Of a stretch of DNA of 48,237 bases, positions 16,243-24,191 are shown one piece after another; position 1 is the stretch's first letter; each line of letters starts with the position of its first letter. Origin of the DNA: Microbacterium sp. (lineage in GTDB: Bacteria; Actinomycetota; Actinomycetes; Actinomycetales; Microbacteriaceae); assembly GCF_031179285.1 (NCBI RefSeq), contig NZ_JAPSHY010000013.1:1-48237 (forward strand), written 5' to 3'. Below the pieces are notes generated by a model. That model saw only the letters and a program-made list of their open reading frames with translations. It searched no databases and was not told the origin of the DNA. A program made the position numbers and the translations under genes.

Positions 16243-17619
16243 ATGACGGCGCTGATGGACGCAACGATCGAGCAGGTGGACGCACTGGGTGCGCTCACCG
16301 AATCGGTGGTCGAGATCGAGCGGACCATCAGCAGTCTGCAGGCCGCGCGGGACGGGATGCTCGCGGTCGGGGCGCGGTTGGCGCTGCAGGTCGCCCAGCA
16401 GGCCGGGCACCCGGACTTCGGGGATCTGGCGTTACGGACGGTCGCTGCGGAGTTCGGGGCGGCGTTGCGGGTCAGCGACCGCACCGTGCAACGCCGGATG
16501 GCTGCCGCATCGTTCCTGGTGGAACGATTCCCGTCGGTGTGGCAGGCGCAGGGCGCCGGGCGGATCACCGCCAACCACGCCCGGGTGATCGTCGACGCGG
16601 GAGAACACCTCCAAAACCCCGCCGATCGAGACGCGTACTCGACCCAGCTGATCGACTATGCCGAGTCGGAGTCGCCGAACCGGGTCGCACGGCTTGCCCG
16701 TCGGGTCGCGGAACGCTTCCAACCCCGCCCCCTCGAAGACCGGCACCGGGATGCCAGGGAACAGCGGCACGTGTGGGTGAACGATCTGACCGACGGGATG
16801 GCGGAGCTGGGCCTGCTCGGCCCGGCGACGCTCGTGCACGGTGCGTATGACCGCCTCACCCAGATGGCACAAAGTGTGCAACGAGCGGATGCTGAGCTCG
16901 CCGGAGTCGGGTCTGCTGGTCTCGGGCACGGTGACGCTACCGTCAACTCAGGCACGGAGCGCCCCGACCAGGCCAGCACCGTCGACCAGGACTCCCGCGA
17001 CCCCCGCACCATCGACCAGGCCCGCTGTGATCTCGCGCTCGACCTGCTCCTCACCGGGACACCCGCCGGGCACGACACCCCGGGCGGGCTGCTTGCCGCG
17101 ATCACCGGGAACGTCTCCATCACAGTTCCCGTCCTCACCCTCATCGGCCAGGACACCACCCCGGCCGAGCTTGACGGCACCACACCCATCGACCCCGCCA
17201 CCGCGAAGACTCTCGCGGGGGCGGCATCCGGATGGGACCGGATCCTCACCCACCCGATCACCGGTGCCATCCTCACCGTCGACCGATACCGCCCCACCGC
17301 CGACCTCAAACGGCACCTCCAGGCGCGGGATCAACGTTGTCGGTTCCCGACCTGCGGAATGCCCGCCCGCGACAGCGACCTCGACCACACCCGAGACGCC
17401 GCCCACGGCGGACCCACCACCCACACGAACCTCGGCGCTCTCTGCCGACGACACCACACCCTCAAACACCACACCCCCTGGCACGTCCAACACCTCCACG
17501 GAGGCATCTACACCTGGACCAGCCCCACCGGCCGCACCTACACCGACCACCCACCACCCCAGCACACCGTCACCTTCACCGACGACACCGACAGCGGCCC
17601 GCATCCACCACCATGGTGA
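16243..17619 (+). CDS. DUF222 / HNH endonuclease (13E12-repeat family)
   Basis: 458 residues. The N-terminal helical DUF222 domain occupies about residues 20-330 (TVQRRMAAASFLVERFPSVW, RITANHARVIVDAGEHLQNP). The C-terminal HNH domain contains CRFPTCGMPARDSDLDH, then AAHGGPTTHTNLGALCRRHH and LKHH. Both zinc Cys residues and the catalytic DH/HH pairs are present, so it looks intact. The family occurs in many copies per genome in Microbacteriaceae and mycobacteria, with unclear function (selfish homing-like or repair). The open frame begins at 16210, but ATG 16243 (MTALMDATIEQ) fits the family better. The C-terminal coding region is extremely rich in ACC/CAC codons. Confidence 0.9.
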   Translation: MTALMDATIEQVDALGALTESVVEIERTISSLQAARDGMLAVGARLALQVAQQAGHPDFGDLALRTVAAEFGAALRVSDRTVQRRMAAASFLVERFPSVWQAQGAGRITANHARVIVDAGEHLQNPADRDAYSTQLIDYAESESPNRVARLARRVAERFQPRPLEDRHRDAREQRHVWVNDLTDGMAELGLLGPATLVHGAYDRLTQMAQSVQRADAELAGVGSAGLGHGDATVNSGTERPDQASTVDQDSRDPRTIDQARCDLALDLLLTGTPAGHDTPGGLLAAITGNVSITVPVLTLIGQDTTPAELDGTTPIDPATAKTLAGAASGWDRILTHPITGAILTVDRYRPTADLKRHLQARDQRCRFPTCGMPARDSDLDHTRDAAHGGPTTHTNLGALCRRHHTLKHHTPWHVQHLHGGIYTWTSPTGRTYTDHPPPQHTVTFTDDTDSGPHPPPW

Positions 17620-17734
17620 TGCGCTCGGACGGCGCTGATCGAGAAGACCCAGAGGAGCCGTCGACCCCGCAGGTCGCGCGCGCGGGTCGGCTCGATCGCC
17701 TGTCGCCGGCACGCTGATCGACGCCGTTGACGCA

Positions 17735-17766
17735 GAAACGGCCTCATCCGAAGATGAAGCCGTTTC
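17735..17766 (-). terminator. tRNA-Arg terminator hairpin with UUCG loop
   Basis: Stem GAAACGGC / GCCGTTTC continued by five inner pairs after one mismatch. On the leftward transcript it is closed by the extra-stable C(UUCG)G tetraloop. It starts 4 bases after the encoded CCA of the tRNA and can also stop the convergent HNH gene transcript. Confidence 0.75.
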
Positions 17767-17772
17767 AACTGG

Positions 17773-17845
17773 TGCGCCCCGAGGGACTCGAACCCCCAAC
17801 CTTCTGATCCGTAGTCAGATGCTCTATCCATTGAGCTAGGGGCGC
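17773..17845 (-). tRNA. tRNA-Arg (anticodon ACG)
   Basis: A full cloverleaf can be drawn on the minus strand. The acceptor GCGCCCC pairs with GGGGCGC and is followed by discriminator A. The D arm is GCTCAATGGATAGAGC, and the anticodon stem TCTGA / TCAGA encloses CTACGGA with anticodon ACG (A34 becomes inosine and reads CGU/CGC/CGA). The T arm is GGGGGTTCGAGTCCC. The 3' CCA is encoded at 17772-17770. No attachment-site duplication or integrase is seen nearby. Confidence 0.97.
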
Positions 17846-17911
17846 TCCTGACCCGCTCAGCGGGCCGACGTCAAGCCTACAACAGTCCCTCGGCGAAAGC
17901 GAAACCAGGCG

Positions 17912-18493
17912 TCAGACGCCCTGCTCCGCCCCCTTCTCCTTCTTCTTCCGCTTTCCGCGGGCGCGTTGCTGCGACGCCAGAGCCTGCAGATCGACGAGGC
18001 GGAGCGCCTGCATCCGCGCCTCGCGCATCGTGTCGTATTCAGGATCCTGGTCGCGTCGCATTCCCTCGACCCGGAGGCGACGGTCGAGGTTGTGACGCAC
18101 ATCGGCCCACGCGGCCTCGCGCGCCTCCTCGACGATGACCCGCAACTCGTCAGGGTTCTCCATCATCGACCGCAAGCGCACCGCGACCCCGCTCGACTGC
18201 TTCGCGCGCCGGCGCAGGTTGCGGACGTCGCGGTCGCGATAGTCGTGGGTGCCCGCCGGGTCGGAGTGACGCCCCCGAGCCCGCTTTCGCAACGCCGTCA
18301 CGTTCTCGGCAGCCTGCTCCGACTCCTCGGCCATGGCACGAAGCGCCTCCCGCGCATCGGCGATGTACTTGTCGATGTCGAAGACGCCCCCCTCGGCGAT
18401 CGTGCCGACGAGGATGTGGTTCTTCACGGCGAGGCGCGCAGCGGCGGTCGCGATCGCGACGCCTTCGGCGATGGCATCCGCTGTTCGTCCCAC
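17912..18493 (-). CDS. Hypothetical charged helical protein
   Basis: 193 residues, not assigned to a family. The N terminus (MGRTADAIAEGVAIATAAAR, then LAVKNHILVGTI) is mildly hydrophobic. The rest is a highly charged helical region (EALRAMAEESEQAAENVTAL, RNLRRRAKQSSGVAVRLRSM), and the tail is strongly basic then acidic (GKRKKKEKGAEQGV). The start is GTG 18493, with AGGAGG a few bases upstream. It stands alone between tRNA-Arg and the divergent SDR gene. Composition suggests a coiled-coil or nucleic-acid-associated protein, but this is inference only. Confidence 0.7.
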   Translation of the reverse strand: MGRTADAIAEGVAIATAAARLAVKNHILVGTIAEGGVFDIDKYIADAREALRAMAEESEQAAENVTALRKRARGRHSDPAGTHDYRDRDVRNLRRRAKQSSGVAVRLRSMMENPDELRVIVEEAREAAWADVRHNLDRRLRVEGMRRDQDPEYDTMREARMQALRLVDLQALASQQRARGKRKKKEKGAEQGV

Positions 18494-18624
18494 CGCTACC
18501 TCCTCACCTCGAGCGTACCGGTATCACTTGCGCCCGGTGTCGGCCAGAATGTATCGACGCGGGCAACCCGGCCCGCGACGCAGTCCGCGCGAGAACCCCG
18601 CCATCGCGCGTCAGAGGAGGATGG

Positions 18625-19464
18625 ATGAGTCGGCTCACCCTCACCGGCAGCACCACCGTCATCACCGGGGCAGCGAACGGCATGGGCGCCGACGTCGCCC
18701 GTCTGCTCGCTGCCGAGGGCGCACACCTGGCGCTGCTCGACAGCAACGCCGAGGCGCTGGCTCGAGTCGCCGCATCGGTGGCATCGACGACCGTGACCAC
18801 GCACGTCATCGATCTCCGCGACGACGAAGCCGTGTTCGCCGTCGCCGACGAGATCACGGCAGCGCATCCCCGCGTGAACGCGTTGATCACCTGCGCCGGC
18901 TCTTCGATGCTGGGCTCACTCGAGCAGCTCACCATGGAGGAGATGCGCTGGCTCGTCGATGTGAACCTCTGGGGCACCGTCTCGATCACCAAGGCCCTGC
19001 TGCCGGCACTCCTCGCAGCACCCGAGGCGCACATCACCCATCTCGCCAGCGTGTACGCCCTGGCCGCTCCCGCAGGGCGCATTCCCTATGCGCTCAGCAA
19101 GTTCGCCGTCCGCGGCTTCTCGGAGGCGCTGCGTCACGAACTCGAGAACACGTCGGTCACCGTCGGCGCGGTCTACCCGGCCGGGGTGCGCACCGGCATC
19201 ATCCTGCACGGCCGCTACGCCGCAGCGATCGACCCCGCCGTCGCCGCCCGAGCGGCCTCAGCACAGGCTGAGATGTACCACACCGAACCGGCAGATGCGG
19301 CCGCACGCATCGTCGAGGCCACGCGACGGCGACGCCCGCGGACGATGATCGGCCGAGAAGCGCGCATCATCGATCTCCTCGTGCGGATCGCGCCAACCGC
19401 ATACTGGGGCGCGATGCGCCGGCCGCTTCGCGCAACCGTCGACACCACGACGCCGGTGGCCTGA
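18625..19464 (+). CDS. Short-chain dehydrogenase/reductase (classical SDR)
   Basis: 279 residues. The NAD(P) motif is TGAANGMGADVARLL. ITCAGSS occupies the NAG position. The catalytic Ser is in HLASVYALAAP and the Tyr-x3-Lys in PYALSKFAVRGFSEALRHEL. PAGVRTG is the downstream cofactor loop. An Asp at the end of beta-2 (LALLDSN) favours NAD over NADP. The start ATG 18625 follows AGAGGAGG. The C-terminal 60 residues (RRRPRTMIGREARIIDLLVR) are typical of SDRs with a lipid or hydrophobic substrate. Monocistronic; substrate unknown. Confidence 0.9.
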   Translation: MSRLTLTGSTTVITGAANGMGADVARLLAAEGAHLALLDSNAEALARVAASVASTTVTTHVIDLRDDEAVFAVADEITAAHPRVNALITCAGSSMLGSLEQLTMEEMRWLVDVNLWGTVSITKALLPALLAAPEAHITHLASVYALAAPAGRIPYALSKFAVRGFSEALRHELENTSVTVGAVYPAGVRTGIILHGRYAAAIDPAVAARAASAQAEMYHTEPADAAARIVEATRRRRPRTMIGREARIIDLLVRIAPTAYWGAMRRPLRATVDTTTPVA

Positions 19465-19470
19465 CGTCCG

Positions 19471-20331
19471 TCAGCGCACCGCACCCACCCAGATCGCGGA
19501 CGCCCACGCCTGCTGGTCGCTGTCGCACCCGACGGACCCGGGAAATCCGCGCACGACCGCCATGCAGTTCGCGAGGAACTCGGGGTCCCCCCCGAACAGC
19601 GACTGATACGTGGTCGAGGAGGTGAGGGTGCCCCAGACCTGGAACTGATGGATGTGAGCGAGCTCATGCGCCATCGCCCAGTGCAGCCGCTCCTCGCTCC
19701 AGGTCGCGACATCGGCACGGTACTTGATGTAGCCGTTGCTGTTCGCGCACGCCGGCGCACTGCCCCCTGCGCACGACGACGACTCGTACAGCCCGACCCC
19801 AGCGCCGCCCACGCGGTCGAGCGCCGCGCGCACCCGCGCGTGCCCCTCACCGCCGGCGCTCGCACCGGACGGCATGCCGGTCGCCCACTGCGCCCTCTCC
19901 CAGGTCGAGAGATCCTCACCGAGCTTCGCCGCGAGCGCGTGGATGGTCGCGGTGGCAGCGGTCACGACCTCGGGGCGGCTCCGCTCCTCGAGCACGGTCT
20001 GCTGCGCGGACACTGCAGCCGCCCTGTGCGCGGCCGTGTCGACCTTGCCGTCGGCGGCGGCCAGGGCGGTGCCGAACGCAGTCAGTTCGGCGAGGAATGC
20101 CGGGCGCACCTCGAGCACAGCGGCGCGTTCCGCCCTGTCAGCCTGCGCGGTTTCGATGGCGCCCGTGAGATACGTCGTGCGCGCCTCAGCCTCACGTGCG
20201 CTGGAGTCGAGGGCGATCGCCTGCTCGACGGCCTCCGCGCGTGCTTCCTCCAGACTGTGCGCCTTGGCGATCAGACCCCCCGCGAGCATCACGGCGGTGA
20301 AGGCGGCGATGGCAGTGGCACGCCGGATCAC
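19471..20331 (-). CDS. Membrane-anchored HExxH (putative metallopeptidase-like) protein
   Basis: 286 residues. One N-terminal hydrophobic segment (TAIAAFTAVMLAGGLIAKAH, residues 5-24) acts as an uncleaved signal anchor and puts the rest outside. An alanine-rich coiled-coil region follows to about residue 130. Near residues 220-235 is HWAMAHELAHIHQFQVW with the zinc-binding HExxH pattern (HELAH). A glutamate in GDPEFLANCMA, about 30 residues on, could be the third ligand. A Cys pair (SSCAGGSAPAC) may form a disulfide. The start overlaps the small upstream gene by ATGA. Proteolytic activity is not shown; the core may only be structural. Confidence 0.7.
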   Translation of the reverse strand: MIRRATAIAAFTAVMLAGGLIAKAHSLEEARAEAVEQAIALDSSAREAEARTTYLTGAIETAQADRAERAAVLEVRPAFLAELTAFGTALAAADGKVDTAAHRAAAVSAQQTVLEERSRPEVVTAATATIHALAAKLGEDLSTWERAQWATGMPSGASAGGEGHARVRAALDRVGGAGVGLYESSSCAGGSAPACANSNGYIKYRADVATWSEERLHWAMAHELAHIHQFQVWGTLTSSTTYQSLFGGDPEFLANCMAVVRGFPGSVGCDSDQQAWASAIWVGAVR

Positions 20332-20573
20332 TCCAGGAACCCCGATCGATCGGCGATCTGAGCGTCCTGCTCGGCGATCTGCAGCCGGAGGGCCGTGAGG
20401 GTCTCGGCGAGCCGGTAGTTGGTCTCGCGAGCCGTCGACAGCCGCTGCGCGGCGAGCTCGGCCTGTATCCGCGTCTGCTCCACAGCGGCCTCGCGCTGCT
20501 GGTCGGCGATGACGACGAGGGTGGTCCCGGCCACCAGGAGCAGCCCCCCGACAACGAACGCCGTGCCCCGCAT
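20328..20573 (-). CDS. Small single-pass membrane coiled-coil protein
   Basis: 81 residues. MRGTAFVVGGLLLVAGTTLV is a clear N-terminal membrane segment, followed by a polar helical region with heptad character (REAAVEQTRIQAELAAQRLS, LAETLTALRLQIAEQDAQIA). A longer frame exists upstream, but ATG 20573 has GGGGAG 5 bases before it and begins right at the membrane helix. It overlaps the HExxH gene by ATGA (20331-20328), so the two products are probably made together and may pair through their coiled coils. Confidence 0.72.
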   Translation of the reverse strand: MRGTAFVVGGLLLVAGTTLVVIADQQREAAVEQTRIQAELAAQRLSTARETNYRLAETLTALRLQIAEQDAQIADRSGFLE

Positions 20574-20594
20574 CTCGCTCCCCAGGAAGACCGA

Positions 20595-20618
20595 CCTCAC
20601 CGGAGGTATCCGGTGAGG
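20595..20618 (-). terminator. Hairpin after the GntR gene
   Basis: Perfect 10-bp stem CCTCACCGGA / TCCGGTGAGG around a 4-base loop. It lies between the GntR stop (20642) and the small membrane-protein start (20573). No T-run. It likely separates the two transcription units. Confidence 0.65.
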
Positions 20619-20641
20619 CCCAATATAGCGACCGGCCGGGG

Positions 20642-21301
20642 TCAGATCGCGTAGGCGCGGTCCGACAGGCGACGCTCCGCGGCTTCGCGGCCGTTCGCGA
20701 GATGCTCGGGGATCAACCGGCGCAGCGCGTCCGTATCTCTCGCGATGATCGCGTCGAGGATCACCCGGTGTTCTTCGGACATTCCCACGAGGTCGTCGTG
20801 CTGGCCGAAGAGCCATCGCAGGCGCGTCACGAAGACACCCACCAGCTCGCACAGCATCTCGTTCCCGGCGAGATCCGCGGCGATCTCGTGGAACTCCCCC
20901 GCAGCCAGCCGAGCTGCCTCCGCGTCGCCGCTCAACGCAGCAGCGCACTCCCGCTCGTACGCCTGCCGCAGACGAGAGAGGCCGTCGCTGTCATGCCGCT
21001 CGGCCGCGAGAACGAAGATGAGCGTCTCGATCGACTCTCGCACCTCGGAGAACTCTTGGATGTCGCGTTGGGTGAACTCCCGCACGACCGCCCAGGTGCG
21101 AGGCCGCGCCACGACCACACCTTCGGATACGAGAGCGCGGATGGCCTCGCGCACCGGCAATCGCGAGACGTTCAGCTCGGCGGCGATGTCTCGCTCGACC
21201 AGACGCGATCCCGGCATGCGGCGGCCGAGGATGATGTCCTCGCGCAAGATACGCGTCACCCTCGCCGACTCCAACTCGCCGGCCGCCCCCGCCCCGGTCA
21301 T
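20642..21301 (-). CDS. GntR-family regulator, FCD (FadR) subfamily
   Basis: 219 residues. The winged helix is in the first 75 residues (RILREDIILGRRMPGSRLVE, then LNVSRLPVREAIRALVSEG). The helical FCD domain follows, with FSEVRESIETLIFVLAAERH, FHEIAADLAGNEMLCELVGV and EHRVILDAIIARD, which carry the Asp/His residues that bind a metal and a carboxylate effector in this family. The gene is preceded by a well-formed promoter and a near-perfect FCD-type operator (21340-21351), so autoregulation is likely. No adjacent metabolic gene is an obvious target; the GNAT gene lies upstream on the same strand. Confidence 0.9.
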   Translation of the reverse strand: MTGAGAAGELESARVTRILREDIILGRRMPGSRLVERDIAAELNVSRLPVREAIRALVSEGVVVARPRTWAVVREFTQRDIQEFSEVRESIETLIFVLAAERHDSDGLSRLRQAYERECAAALSGDAEAARLAAGEFHEIAADLAGNEMLCELVGVFVTRLRWLFGQHDDLVGMSEEHRVILDAIIARDTDALRRLIPEHLANGREAAERRLSDRAYAI

Positions 21302-21307
21302 CTGGGC

Positions 21308-21351
21308 ATTCTCTCATCCGACGGCAGCGGAGACAAGCTTTGGTATCCCAA
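21308..21351 (-). promoter_or_regulatory. GntR promoter and FCD-type operator
   Basis: Reading leftward: TTGTCT (21336-21331), a 17-bp spacer, then GAGAAT (21313-21308), which ends 6 bases before ATG 21301. This predicts a leaderless or nearly leaderless message. Just upstream is TTGGTATCCCAA (plus strand, 21340-21351), one base from the perfect palindrome TTGGTATACCAA seen for FCD-GntR operators. Confidence 0.7.
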
Positions 21352-21404
21352 TGCCCCCGTCAACCCGACTCCGTCCGGCTCGGGCCTGCGCCGGAACGCC
21401 GGAA

Positions 21405-22346
21405 TCAGAGCGCGAAGACGAGAGTCTCCTCCACGCGGCGATAGCCGAGTCGCTCGTAGAGAGCGACGGCTGCATCGTTCGCTCCGAAGACGTGCAAACC
21501 CATCGAGACGGCCCCGAGCCGCTGCGCCTCGCGCTCCGCCGCGAGCATGATCGCCCGGCCATATCCCTTTCGCCGGCGCGCCTCGGCGACCTCGATGTCG
21601 AGAACGAAGGCGTGCGGCCTCCCGGCCCGTTGCCGCATCCCGAGCCACAGGATCCCCACCTCCTCGCCACCCGACGACGCCGTGAACAGTGACTGCCCGG
21701 GAGTGTCCGAGCCCAGCGGAAGCTCCTTCTCGAACTGGCGACGCGACTCGGCGGCAGCGTCTTCTGCCGTCATCCCGCGCATGGTCACGAGATCGTCGGC
21801 GAAGGCGTCGACCGACTCCACCCTGAACCGCGCGAATCTCTCCGGCGTCATCGGAGTCACGATCACCGCCGATCCGTCGGCTCTGCGAGGGAGCGGGTCC
21901 AGGATCATCTGGATGGATGAGGTGGTGAATCCACGATCTTCGACGAATCGCCGACCGACGGCATCCGATCGGAACACCCCGATGGTGATCGTCGTGTCCG
22001 CGCGCTCGCGCGCGAGCTGCACGAGAGCCTCGAACACATCCTCGAGCCGGCGGTCATCGGTGTCGACCGCGAGGGCGAGGTCGACGATGAACATCTTCGC
22101 TCGGGTGAAGCCGAGCCACACGGTGCCGAGCTCGCGACCGACGTCGTCGGTGATGAGCAGAATCTCGGCGCTGGGTGTCGAAAGTCCCTCGGGCAGCAGC
22201 TCGTCGAGGCGACGGTCGGCATGCGCGACCGCGTCGTGACCGGGGCGCATGCCGGACTCGCGACCCAGGCCGATCTGACGGTCCCTGGTGCTGTCACGCC
22301 AGCGGGCGAAGCGCTCGGCGGGCAGCGGAGTCAGACGAAGCGGCAT
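21405..22346 (-). CDS. Tandem GNAT-domain N-acetyltransferase
   Basis: 313 residues with two GNAT folds. The C-terminal one is well conserved: VLDIEVAEARRRKGYGRAIM carries the R/Q-x-x-G-x-G/A acetyl-CoA loop as RRKGYGRA, then VFGANDAAVALYERLGYRRV. The N-terminal half (MFIVDLALAVDTDDRRLEDV, VFRSDAVGRRFVEDRGFTTS) keeps the fold but lacks the acetyl-CoA loop and is probably degenerate. It follows sufU by 33 bp on the same strand and is probably co-transcribed. The acceptor substrate is unknown. Confidence 0.85.
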   Translation of the reverse strand: MPLRLTPLPAERFARWRDSTRDRQIGLGRESGMRPGHDAVAHADRRLDELLPEGLSTPSAEILLITDDVGRELGTVWLGFTRAKMFIVDLALAVDTDDRRLEDVFEALVQLARERADTTITIGVFRSDAVGRRFVEDRGFTTSSIQMILDPLPRRADGSAVIVTPMTPERFARFRVESVDAFADDLVTMRGMTAEDAAAESRRQFEKELPLGSDTPGQSLFTASSGGEEVGILWLGMRQRAGRPHAFVLDIEVAEARRRKGYGRAIMLAAEREAQRLGAVSMGLHVFGANDAAVALYERLGYRRVEETLVFAL

Positions 22347-22379
22347 ACGACCATCATCCTCCGCACGCGAGCCACGCGG

Positions 22380-22820
22380 TCACGCGAACCGTTGCAGCGC
22401 ATCCTCGGCCGCCACCCAGGCGAGCATCGCGCACTTCACCCTGGCGACGTATCGCGACACTCCGCCGAGGGCCGCGGCGTCGCCGAGCAGCGCCTCATCG
22501 GGGGCGATCGTGCCGCGCGAACGCATGGCTTCGCGGAACGCGTCGATTCGGACCTCGAGCTCGGCGACGCTCAGGCCCTCGGCGAGTTGTGCGAACAGCG
22601 AGGCGGATGCCTGCGAGATCGCGCAGCCGTGTCCTTCCCATGCCACCGCTTCGATGCTGCCGTCGGCGGAACGGTGCAGTTGCAGGGTCACCTCGTCGCC
22701 GCACGTGGGATTCACCTGATGCGACTGCGCCGGGACGTCGCCGCGGAGGCCGAACCCATGCGGGGTGCGCGAATGGTCGAGGATGAGCTCCTGATAGAGG
22801 TTCTGCAGGTCACTCGTCAT
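22380..22820 (-). CDS. sufU: SufU-type Fe-S cluster assembly protein
   Basis: 146 residues from ATG 22820 (MTSDLQNLYQELILDHSRTP). The three conserved cysteines are in QVNPTCGDEVTL, GHGCAISQAS and RVKCAMLAW, with the Asp of CGD completing the zinc/cluster site. In Gram-positive bacteria SufU is the zinc-containing sulfur acceptor that activates the cysteine desulfurase SufS. The start overlaps the sufS stop (ATGA), so the two are translationally coupled. Longer upstream starts lie within sufS and are rejected. Confidence 0.95.
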   Translation of the reverse strand: MTSDLQNLYQELILDHSRTPHGFGLRGDVPAQSHQVNPTCGDEVTLQLHRSADGSIEAVAWEGHGCAISQASASLFAQLAEGLSVAELEVRIDAFREAMRSRGTIAPDEALLGDAAALGGVSRYVARVKCAMLAWVAAEDALQRFA

Positions 22821-24124
22821 GCGCGCACTCCGAAGAATTCGATCGCCGCGGCGACGCCGTCGATCACGGCATCCACCTCGGCCTCGGTCGTATACAGGTA
22901 GGTGCTGGCCCGGGTGGACGACGTGACTCCGAGGCGACGGTGCAGTGGCTGAGCGCAATGGTGGCCGACCCGCACTGCGATCCCGCGGTCGTCGAGGAAC
23001 TGCCCCACATCGTGCGAATGGATGCCGGACACATCGAAACTCGCCAACCCGACGCGCGGCAGGTCGATCGCGGCCCCGAGCACGCGGACGCCGTCGATCG
23101 CCGACAGGCCGTCGACGAGTCGATGCCCGAACTGTGCCTCGTGGCGTGCGATCCGGGCCATCCCGACTCCGGCGAGATACTCGACCGCTGCGGCGAGCGC
23201 GATCGCCTGAGACACCCGCTGCGTACCGGCCTCGAATCGCTGCGGGGGCGGGAGGTACTCGGCAGCGGTGGTCGTGACCGTCGTGATCATCGAGCCGCCG
23301 GTCAGGAATGGAGGCATCGCCTCGAGCAGCTCGCGTCGGCCGTACAGTGCGCCGATCCCCGTCGGCCCGAGCATCTTGTGACCGGAGAGGACGGCGAAAT
23401 CGACGTCGAGGGCGCGGACGTCGATCGGCAGGTGGGGCGCCGACTGGCAGGCGTCGAGCAGCACGAGAGCGCCGACCTCGCGGGCCAGCGATACGACCTG
23501 CTCGACGGGGTTGATGACGCCGAGCACGTTGGAGACATGGGTGACGGCAACGAGCTTCGTGCGTTCGCCGATCAGGGTCGCCGCAACGTCCATTCGGAGC
23601 GCGCCGTCGTCATCGAGGGGGATGACGTGAAGCGTGGCCCCGGTCCGGGCGGCGAGCTCCTGCCAGGGGATGAGGTTGGCGTGATGCTCCATCTCGGTGG
23701 TGACGATCTCGTCACCCTCGCGCAACCGAAGCCGCTCCGCTGCGCTGCCTCCACGCCCGACCGACGCGTTGGAGAGCGCGTAGGCCACCAGGTTGATCGC
23801 CTCGGTGGCATTTGAGGTCCAGACGATCTCGTCCTCTGCGCCACCGACGAAGCGCGCGAGCGTGCCGCGGGCGTCCTCGAACAGCTCGGTCGCCTCAGCC
23901 GCCAGTGTGTGAGCGCCACGGTGGACGGCCGAGTTCATCGTGGTGGCGAAGTTGCGCTCCGCGTCCAGTACCGCCAGCGGGCGCTGCGCCGTGGCTCCGG
24001 AGTCGAGGTAGGCGAGCGGATGGCCGTTGACCACCGTCTGCAGGATCGGGAAGTCCGCGCGGATGCGGCGCACCTCGGCCTCGCTCAGCGGTGCGGCGAG
24101 ATCGGTGACGGCGGAGGTGCTCAT
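22817..24124 (-). CDS. sufS: Cysteine desulfurase SufS (group II)
   Basis: 435 residues. A PLP-dependent class V aminotransferase-fold enzyme that removes sulfur from L-cysteine for Fe-S assembly. LSGHKMLGPTGIGALYGR contains the PLP lysine. GHHCAQPLHRRLG contains the active-site cysteine in the short loop typical of the SufS group. TEMEHHANLIPWQ and ATEAINLVAYAL are cofactor-site motifs. It forms a pair with sufU. The usual sufB, sufD and sufC scaffold genes are not in this window. Confidence 0.95.
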   Translation of the reverse strand: MSTSAVTDLAAPLSEAEVRRIRADFPILQTVVNGHPLAYLDSGATAQRPLAVLDAERNFATTMNSAVHRGAHTLAAEATELFEDARGTLARFVGGAEDEIVWTSNATEAINLVAYALSNASVGRGGSAAERLRLREGDEIVTTEMEHHANLIPWQELAARTGATLHVIPLDDDGALRMDVAATLIGERTKLVAVTHVSNVLGVINPVEQVVSLAREVGALVLLDACQSAPHLPIDVRALDVDFAVLSGHKMLGPTGIGALYGRRELLEAMPPFLTGGSMITTVTTTAAEYLPPPQRFEAGTQRVSQAIALAAAVEYLAGVGMARIARHEAQFGHRLVDGLSAIDGVRVLGAAIDLPRVGLASFDVSGIHSHDVGQFLDDRGIAVRVGHHCAQPLHRRLGVTSSTRASTYLYTTEAEVDAVIDGVAAAIEFFGVRA

Positions 24125-24160
24125 CCTTCAAGCTTCTCACCTGGCGCTGCCGACCGGGTC

Positions 24161-24183
24161 CCGGCCGGCGCGGTTTCGGCCGG
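24161..24183. terminator. Weak hairpin between the GyrI-like gene and sufS
   Basis: CCGGCCG / CGGCCGG, a 7-bp stem with 9-base loop, in the 67-bp gap after the GyrI-like gene stop and before the sufS start. It could end the upstream transcript. Weak evidence, since GC-rich dyads occur by chance in this genome. Confidence 0.35.
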
Positions 24184-24191
24184 CGGCGCTG

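Noticed and set aside
17735..17911. Integration site of a mobile element at tRNA-Arg
   Set aside because: No integrase, no direct repeat of the tRNA 3' end, and ordinary genes on both sides.
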